In this document: positions 57,701 to 64,000 of the stretch, in pieces
How the letters are laid out: each line of letters opens with the position of its first letter
Position numbering within the stretch: the first letter of the stretch is position 1
Assembly: GCF_026151205.1 (NCBI RefSeq)
Contig: NC_087082.1
Span: 584,401 to 648,400 of the forward strand
Length of the DNA: 64,000 nt
Reading direction: 5' to 3'
Source: Bolinopsis microptera
Taxonomy: Eukaryota > Ctenophora > Tentaculata > Lobata > Bolinopsidae
The notes under the pieces: model-generated
The model's input: the letters and a program-made list of their open reading frames with translations, nothing else
The model's database searches: none
What the model was told of the DNA's origin: nothing
Position numbers and translations under genes: made by a program

Positions 57701-60317
57701 ACCTGTAGTGAGTGTAGCTGTGTTGTGTCTTACAGCTGCTGTACTAACCTGTAGTGAGTGTAGCTGTGTTGTGTCTTACAGCTGCTGTACTAACCTGTAG
57801 TGAGTGTAGCTGTGTTGTGCCTTGCAGCTGCTGTACTAACCTGTAGTGAGTGTAGCTGTGTTGTGTCTTGCAGCTGCTGTACTAACCTGTAGTGAGTGTA
57901 GCTGTGTTGTGTCTTACAGCTGCTGTACTAACCTGTAGTGAGTGTAGCTGTGTTGTGTCTTACAGCTGCTGTACTAACCTGTAGTGAGTGTAGCTGTGTT
58001 GTGTCTTACAGCTGCTGTACTAACCTGTAGTGAGTGTAGCTGTGTTGTGTCTTACAGCTGCTCTACTAACCTGTAGTGAGTGTATCTGTGTTGTGTCTTA
58101 CAGCTGCTGTACTAACCTGTAGTGAGTGTAGCTGTGTTGTGTCTTACAGCTGCTGTACTAACCTGTAGTGAGTGTAGCTGTGTTGTGTCTTACAGCTGCT
58201 GTACTAACCTGTAGTGAGTGTAGCTGTGTTGTGTCTTACAGCTGCTGTACTAACCTGTAGTGAGTGTAGCTGTGTTGTGTCTTACAGCTGCTGTACTAAC
58301 CTGTAGTGAGTGTAGCTGTGTTGTGTCTTACAGCTGCTGTACTAACCTGTAGTGAGTGTAGCTGTGTTGTGTCTTACAGCTGCTGTACTAACCTGTAGTG
58401 AGTGTATCTGTGTTGTGTCTTACAGCTGCTGTACTAACCTGTAGTGAGTGTAGCTGTGTTGTGTCTTACAGCTGCTGTACTAACCTGTAGTGAGTGTAGC
58501 TGTGTTGTGTCTTACAGCTGCTGTACTAACCTGTAGTGAGTGTAGCTGTGTTGTGTCTTGCAGCTGCTGTACTAACCTGTAGTGAGTGTAGCTGTGTTGT
58601 GTCTTGCAGCTGCTGTACTAACCTGTAGTGAGTGTAGCTGTGTTGTGTCTTACAGCTGCTGTACTAACCTGTAGTGAGTGTAGCTGTGTTGTGTCTTACA
58701 GCTGCTGTACTAACCTGTAGTGAGTGTAGCTGTGTTGTGTCTTACAGCTGCTGTACTAACCTGTAGTGAGTGTATCTGTGTTGTGTCTTACAGCTGCTGT
58801 ACTAACCTGTAGTGAGTGTAGCTGTGTTGTGTCTTGCAGCTGCTGTACTAACCTGTAGTGAGTGTAGCTGTGTTGTGTCTTACAGCTGCTGTACTAACCT
58901 GTAGTGAATGTAGCTGTGTTGTGTCTTGCAGCTGCTGTACTAACCTGTAGTGAGTGTAGCTGTGTTGTGTCTTGCAGCTGCTGTACTAACCTGTAGTGAG
59001 TGTAGCTGTGTTGTGTCTTGCAGCTGCTGTACTAACCTGTAGTGAGTGTAGCTGTGTTGTGTCTTGCAGCTGCTGTACTAACCTGTAGTGAGTGTAGCTG
59101 TGTTGTGTCTTGCAGCTGCTGTACTAACCTGTAGTGAGTGTAGCTGTGTTGTGTCTTGCAGCTGCTGTACTAACCTGTAGTGAGTGTAGCTGTGTTGTGT
59201 CTTACAGCTGCTGTACTAACCTGTAGTGAGTGTAGCTGTGTTGTGTCTTACAGCTGCTCTACTAACCTGTAGTGAGTGTAGCTGTGTTGTGTCTTACAGC
59301 TGCTGTACTAACCTGTAGTGAGTGTAGCTGTGTTGTGTCTTACAGCTGCTGTACTAACCTGTAGTGAGTGTAGCTGTGTTGTGTCTTGCAGCTGCTGTAC
59401 TAACCTGTAGTGAGTGTAGCTGTGTTGTGTCTTGCAGCTGCTGTACTAACCTGTAGTGAGTGTAGCTGTGTTGTGTCTTACAGCTGCTGTACTAACCTGT
59501 AGTGAGTGTAGCTGTGTTGTGGTCTTACAGCTGCTGTACTAACCTGTAGTGAGTGTAGCTGTGTTGTGTCTTACAGCTGCTGTACTAACCTGTAGTGAGT
59601 GTAGCTGTGTTGTGTCTTACAGCTGCTGTACTAACCTGTAGTGAGTGTAGCTGTGTTGTGTCTTGCAGCTGCTGTACTAACCTGTAGTGAGTGTAGCTGT
59701 GTTGTGTCTTACAGCTGCTGTACTAACCTGTAGTGAGTGTAGCTGTGTTGTGTCTTACAGCTGCTGTACTAACCTGTAGTGAGTGTAGCTGTGTTGTGTC
59801 TTACAGCTGCTGTACTAACCTGTAGTGAGTGTAGCTGTGTTGTGTCTTACAGCTGCTGTACTAACCTGTAGTGAGTGTAGCTGTGTTGTGTCTTACAGCT
59901 GCTGTACTAACCTGTAGTGAGTGTAGCTGTGTTGTGTCTTACAGCTGCTGAACTCTGGGAGGTTCTTTCCACGGGTTTGTAGACCAGCACAAAGTCGATA
60001 TTTTTATTCTTTTCAACTGACCAAGGCACATAGTTCAAGTTTCCTACTGCATCTGCCACCAACTGAAAATAATAAGTAAGCATTACAACACTGTACTAAC
60101 ACTAGGTAGGTAACACGCCACAACTGAACATTCCCAGTGAGCGGGGTATTGATATTACCGCAACTTAGTGTTTTACAGCAAATTCTGGTAATTAATATTT
60201 AGATCTGCGATTTGACTGAAAAGTATTTCTAATAAAATTTGCCTTTTTGTAATTTTGTCTGAGTTTTCTCCATCTTTGAGCTGCACTTATGGTGTCCGTA
60301 TCTGATACCCCTGCCAT
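50454..60317 (-). CDS. Anoctamin (TMEM16) family protein, tandem copy B, 22 exons
   Basis: Exons in transcript order: 60317-60243, 60062-59912, 57056-56905, 56639-56525, 56398-56157, 56042-55873, 55617-55521, 55415-55187, 55078-54947, 54731-54505, 54312-54169, 54030-53884, 53772-53602, 53299-53151, 53039-52955, 52856-52667, 52528-52439, 52293-52223, 51914-51845, 51422-51215, 50936-50770, 50512-50454. Phases chain into about 1046 codons ending TAA. Many exons have exactly the length of their copy A partner (115, 132, 227, 144, 171, 149, 85, 190, 90, 71, 70, 208, 167), which supports both models. Protein blocks match copy A; differences are a shorter N-terminus and C-terminal tail, no extra exon after exon 4, and a 16-codon insert in exon 8 (DDEKQKKYRKLNSLSESPE). 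The exon-1 donor would be a GC site (AAAAAG|GCAAAT), the only non-GT donor. Membrane channel or scramblase by family. Confidence 0.92.
51437..51850. repeat. 43-bp repeats containing the exon-19 donor of copy B (~10 copies)
   Basis: On the gene strand the unit contains ACTGAGGATATAG|GTGAGTTACTG. The true exon end at 51845 is the first such junction; the rest run on into the intron. Copy A has a single junction here (27828) and no array. Confidence 0.92.
53318..53405. repeat. 21-bp repeats in copy B intron (~4 copies)
   Basis: Same unit as at 31.6 and 32.9-33.2 kb (AGTAGTGTAACTATGGTAACT), beside the acceptor of exon 53299-53151. Confidence 0.9.
54947..60317 (-). CDS. Copy B: cytosolic N-terminal exons
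   Basis: Exons 1-9. MAGVSDTDTISAAQRWRK opens the protein, and NIDFVLVYKP is the dimerisation-domain strand in exon 2. Exon 2 ends with SSAAVRHNTATLTT, residues that lie wholly inside the first unit of the 46-bp array, so the exon's own end has been recruited from, or has seeded, the repeat. Exons 5-9 carry KAVDRMIAKYNES, LTKDNPLIR, AIRAPF, MVFRILENPE, AYPLHAGGY and QPLNIVRNYFG as in copy A. Confidence 0.85.
56660..56687. repeat. Poly-G tract
   Basis: Run of about 27 G broken once by T, next to the acceptor side of exon 56639-56525 in copy B. A run of this length may have the wrong count in the assembly. Confidence 0.9.
57196..59955. repeat. 46-bp minisatellite, ~60 copies, each with a splice donor
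   Basis: Unit on the + strand: ACCTGTAGTGAGTGTAGCTG + TGTTGTGTCTTACAGCTGCT + GTACTA. On the anoctamin strand each unit contains CACTACAG|GTTAGT, identical to the exon-2 donor at 59912. On the + strand each contains TACTAAC followed 36 bases on by TCTTACAG, a branch-point and acceptor-like pair. Variants (CTTGCAG for CTTACAG, GTATCTG, one extra G near 59521) cluster in runs. 46 is not a multiple of three. Confidence 0.95.
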
Positions 60318-60904
60318 GGCACCAGCCACCCTTTATCTTTTCGAGCCGACACTAAAGAATGTCTGTTGCATTCTTACATATTTTATATTTTCAATCTGGG
60401 AAGTTCATTTGGGTTAAATAATTATATTACTGATATAGTTAATATTCAGTCAAACTAAAGAATATAGATAATTATGTTATCACGACATTAATGCCATAGC
60501 TTGGCCTAATGGCATCTATTTCTATTGTTGCGATATATTTGTTGCACGTGTTGAATTTAGTTTTATAATAACTTTGCAACGGCGCAAATCGGAGTCTTAG
60601 AATTGCGCGGGAGATTACGCGGGAGATCTATTAGTTTAATTATTGGGCAGTTCGTTTCATGACGTGTTGACTACGTTTCAATATACTTTATCCCTACCGT
60701 TTTATTACATTTTTTACTTTATTTACCTATTACTATACATATTTAATCTTAAATTATCATTTTAGTGGAACTATGTAAAAGGGGATCGTTGCTAGCGTCG
60801 AGATTGTCTTAACCCTGCCTTAGTCAGTTGAAAGTCTGATAGCATATGTTCCGTTTGATTTGACCAAACTAATGCCTTTCATTGCTTTATAACTAATAAC
60901 TATG
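60318..60904. other. Upstream region of anoctamin copy B
   Basis: AT-rich, no gene seen. Probable location of the copy B promoter; no motif is distinct. Confidence 0.4.
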
Positions 60905-60913
60905 TGTACTGTG

Positions 60914-61161
60914 CAGGGGTGTAGGAAGCGGGGGGGGGGTGTAGGAAGCGGGGGGGGGGTGTAAGAAGCGGGGGGGGTGTAGGAAGCGGGGGGGGGTGTA
61001 GGAAGCGGGGGGGGGGGGTGTAGGAAACGGGGGGGTGTAGCAAGCGGGGGGGGGGGGGGGGTGTAGGAAGCGGGGGGGTGTAGGAAGCGGGGGGGGGGTG
61101 TAGGAAGCGGGGGGATGTAGGAAGCGGGGGGGTGGGGGGTGTAGGAAGCAGGGGGGGGGGG
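60914..61161. repeat. G-rich repeats GTGTAGGAAGCGGGGG, ~11 copies
   Basis: Units of 18-27 bp differing mainly in G-run length (5 to 12). Strong quadruplex potential on the + strand. Reverse-strand proline-rich frames (PPPLPTP) are by-products. Confidence 0.95.
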
Positions 61162-61256
61162 CTGCTAAACAAACCCTCACATACACAACACCACATTCTG
61201 ATCAAATAAAATTGGCTCATCAGAGTGGGAAATGCTGGGGCTATAGCTTAGCTATA

Positions 61257-61500
61257 GTATAGCTATTCACGTGTATTAGCTAGTCACGTGTATTAGCTAG
61301 TCACGTGTATTAGCTAGTCACGTGTATTAGCTAGTCACGTGTATTAGCTAGTCACGTGTATTAGCTAGTCACGTGTATTAGCTAGTCACGTGCATTAGCT
61401 AGTCACGTGTATTAGCTAGTCACGTGTATTAGCTAGTCACGTGTATTAGCTAGTCACGTGTATTAGCTAGTCACGTGTATTAGCTAGTCACGTGTATTAG
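61257..61500. repeat. 17-bp minisatellite, ~14 copies, each with an E-box
   Basis: Unit TAGCTAGTCACGTGTAT. Every unit contains the palindromic E-box CACGTG. Lies 300 bp upstream of the ORF1-like gene. Confidence 0.95.
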
Positions 61501-61819
61501 CTGTCCAAAAAGGAGGGTCAGCAAAGCAAAACAGCGGGAATTCTATTTACAACGTATAGCAAGAGCAGGGAAACAGGCACGCAGCAAACATTTCTCAAAC
61601 ATTTTTATACATTATGTTGTTATCTAGTCTTGCTGCTAAATAGATAAGCCGACAGTGCAGCAGCTCATCGTGACGTGGCTTATAAGCTAATACTACGCAC
61701 ACTGACTACAACACTACAGATAACAGAAACCCCTAGGCTCGGTGGCCCCAATTTAATTGGCCCCTCCTTCCTGATAAGTCCACCGTAGCCCTCCTTGAAG
61801 CGTACGTTTACCTTTCTAC
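61501..61819. other. Putative 5' region of the ORF1-like element
   Basis: Unique sequence between the E-box array and ATG 61820; no element could be assigned. Confidence 0.4.
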
Positions 61820-64000
61820 ATGACTGAATCGACGGAACGCCCGTTTTGTTTCTCAACTGCAACCTGTTTGGAATTGGTCGATAAACTCATTGTACCTCAA
61901 CTCGACCGCGAATTGCTGCTCTTTGGAGCGACTGACGATGACCTTCAGTTATCCAAGCAATCCAAGCAGAAAATGCTACGTGCACACATTCTTGACAGTC
62001 ATAAGTGTACCTCTACATTAACCGAAACTACTGACAAACTTATCTCTCTAACTCAAACTTTTTCGAGATCGTCCAATGACCGGCCTCCAGAACAGCGTTA
62101 GTGAAGCACAGTCCCTTGTCCAGTCTCTACGTGACCATTCTGCTCACCCTCCTACTCAACCTACAACCACCCTCCCCGAAATACCTGCACCACCAACACC
62201 GGTCCAGACTGTGGAACAGCCCTTCTTCAAGCTCGAAACTGGTGACCAGCTGAAGAGGTTTGACTTTAAGAGATTGGACTCTGAATTAACCTATGATAAA
62301 GTTTTCTCGAATAGAAAGGTTGCATATTTTGGCGATGCTCCATACAAGTATTCACTATTCAGGAGGGTACCACAGGGCAAATCAATTAGACCCTGAGACG
62401 TACCTTGCTGAAATAATTGTAGCAGTTGTTGACGTGTGCAGGACCAACAACATCAACTAACGGGTGATGACTAAAAAATGGGACTTTTTTCAAGGGTCTT
62501 TTTAGTGTCGATAAAACTATTTTTGGTTCAAACCAATGAAACAGCGTTGTAAAACGGGCAATTTTGAACGAGTATGGTCAATGACAAGCGCCCATGAGCC
62601 CATTTTGATTGGTTCAGGAGGGCTTCTTTCATCAAGCTCAAAAATCCGTCTGTACAGTTGGGCCTAAAATCGTGTTGGCGCAGTCTCTTCTTTTGTGCCC
62701 TAAGGCCCATGTATGCTTGTAAGCCATATTCCGGGCATGTACATGTGTTGCCAGGACTCTAAAGAAGTCCTCTATGGGTTGAGATTGTCAAAATTTACTT
62801 TGGTCGATAACTTTTGGGACGAAATTGGCCCTTATGGCAAATAAAGATGTGGTTTTCCCAGAAAAATACGATCTAGCCCCATCCTAACGAACCACCTTCC
62901 ACCCTTTGGGGATATTTTCTTGTAGGAACAACACCTGGCAAGGCTTCAAGCACTTTGATTTTTACGTGGTACCATTATAGACCATGCTAAAGCCGATAGT
63001 TGACCTAGCCTCGATCTTTCACACGGTAAAATTTTACCCCTCAGGTGGTTTTGAGCTCAAATATCTTCTTACTGGTTTTAGCTACGCTGATGGGTGTTGA
63101 ACCCTCGTCTTAAGCATAACATTCGGCATACTCTCTGCTAAATATTTTTTGGTATGGAAGCTTTAACTACCTGTGAGGCGACTTCTGTGAACAGAGCTTT
63201 ACTGTAAAGTTTTTATAGGACCCCTCCCCTAGTTCGAGACTATTATCGGGGACAAAGATCAACCAATTTTATCAAATGGGGGTGGAAACTGTTCGAGTAT
63301 CGTTCAGAGTAACTGGTGGTTGTGGTAAAATATCAAAATTTTGTTCAGGTGGAATCTGAGGGCTAAAAAACATGTAGTCCCATTTTTTATTCATCACCCG
63401 TTATAAGGATTTCCATAGCTGCATGATCATCAAATATGAATCACACGTCTCGTGTAACTGTATACCTCCTCATTCCGATGATGAATCGTGTATAGTACCT
63501 GACAGCATTATACTTACCATTTCCTTGGGGGGGTAAAAGGGATTTAGTAGACGTCCTCCAGGCGAGTATCGCAAAGAAACCGTAACAGTTCAACACGGCG
63601 ACTGTATTACGTTTTACCTTTTTGACCATTCTGTTCCTCCGCAAACTCAGACGGATTTTGAAGGTCCTCGAATCAGCTTAACCTTTAGACAGTTGGCCTC
63701 GGCACATTCCAGAGCAGCCATCATTCGCGACCTCTACCCCCTCTTAAAGTGAACCAGACCAAACGAGTGCTGATACTGTCTGACAGCAAAAATTGTAATT
63801 TTGACTGTTCTCAATTTCGTTCACCTGTCATAGCGTTCCGGAAAAAATTATTTTTTCTCCGCGACTTAAAGGAACACCGGGAATCGATTCAGCAAGCCGA
63901 CATTGTACTCATAAGTGCTGGCATAAACGATATCCAGAAAAACATAGCGAGTGCCGTCCAGCTGCATAATCACATCAGAAGTTTCATTAGAACAGTTCCC
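61820..64000 (+). pseudogene. Decayed ORF1-like gene: AlkB-type oxygenase + SGNH esterase domains (runs off the window)
   Basis: Starts at ATG 61820. Residues 1-90 are a helical, coiled-coil-like region, broken by a frameshift near 62060-62076. A Pro/Thr linker leads to an AlkB-like domain: KVAYFGDAPYKYS, then DPETYLAEI, INYKDFHSCMIIKY, the iron-binding IPPHSDDE (63465-63488), LTISLG, a second His (FYLFDHSVPP) and RISLTFRQL with the 2-oxoglutarate Arg. An SGNH hydrolase-like domain follows: VLILSDSKN (GDS block) and ISAGINDIQ (GxND block). Breaks seen: the early frameshift, a 7-base duplication TATTCAC/TATTCAG near 62350, the 942-bp insertion, TAA at 63534, and a lost C near 63737. Esterase domains are known in CR1-type ORF1; the AlkB partner is unusual. 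Inference: ORF1 of a CR1-like LINE whose ORF2 lies beyond 64000. Confidence 0.7.
62460..63401. mobile_element. 942-bp TA-flanked DNA element inserted in the AlkB domain
   Basis: ACGGGTGATGA.TAAAAAATGG at the left, inverse at the right; TIRs of about 26 bp with one mismatch. TA at 62458-62459 and 63402-63403. Removing it with one TA restores the INYKDFH reading. No transposase frame, so a Tc1/mariner-like non-autonomous element. A 60-aa reverse frame (62528-62710) has no recognisable motif. Confidence 0.9.

Noticed and set aside
23192-59955. CRISPR arrays
   Set aside because: Repeats are contiguous with no unique spacers, and the genome is eukaryotic.
60893-61220. Proline-rich reverse-strand frames
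   Set aside because: Translations of a G-run repeat in two frames; no gene context.
1-64000. tRNA or rRNA genes
   Set aside because: No B-box-like GGTTCGAATCC or conserved rRNA block was seen by eye; short degenerate genes could be missed.

Overview
The window is animal nuclear DNA. It is AT-rich, has spliced genes with GT-AG introns, and is full of non-LTR retrotransposons, small DNA transposons and tandem repeats. Retroelements of these kinds and the abundance of minisatellites fit an aquatic invertebrate, but the phylum cannot be fixed from the sequence. No operons, tRNA, rRNA or CRISPR arrays were seen.

Layout. 0-2.3 kb: an intronless NERD-nuclease/SF1-helicase gene (+). 2.9-9.3 kb: two broken LINEs and a decayed transposase-like gene (-). 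10.15-13.02 kb: a 2.9-kb foldback element with arms of about 1.3 kb, GC-rich tips and an 8-bp target duplication. 13-17.8 kb: mostly non-coding, with one TA-flanked MITE-like element. 17.8-21.6 kb: a CR1-like LINE (-) with esterase-like, PHD, endonuclease and RT parts, broken by a frameshift. 23.2-25.9 kb: a minisatellite of about 70 x 39 bp.

26.5-41.7 kb and 50.45-60.3 kb (-): two tandem paralogous anoctamin (TMEM16) genes. I reconstructed 23 and 22 exons with matching splice phases, giving about 1133 and 1046 aa. Both reading frames are open to the stop. The exons are very similar and several introns are still alignable, so the duplication is fairly recent. Most of the six residues that bind activating calcium in vertebrate anoctamins appear to be replaced in both copies.

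The most striking pattern is in the introns. Several minisatellites are amplified exon-intron junctions. About 60 copies of a 46-bp unit carry the exon-2 donor of the downstream gene, and about 10 copies of a 43-bp unit carry its exon-19 donor. In the other paralog, 4 copies of a 43-bp unit carry the exon-2 acceptor, 16-bp units carry the exon-12 donor, and 11-bp units carry the exon-15 donor. The paralogs have amplified different junctions.

61.8-64.0 kb: a decayed ORF1-like gene (+) with an AlkB-type 2OG-Fe(II) oxygenase domain followed by an SGNH-esterase domain. A 942-bp TA-flanked DNA element splits the oxygenase domain exactly, and removing it restores the reading frame locally. This AlkB-plus-esterase arrangement and the splice-junction arrays are the best candidates for something new.
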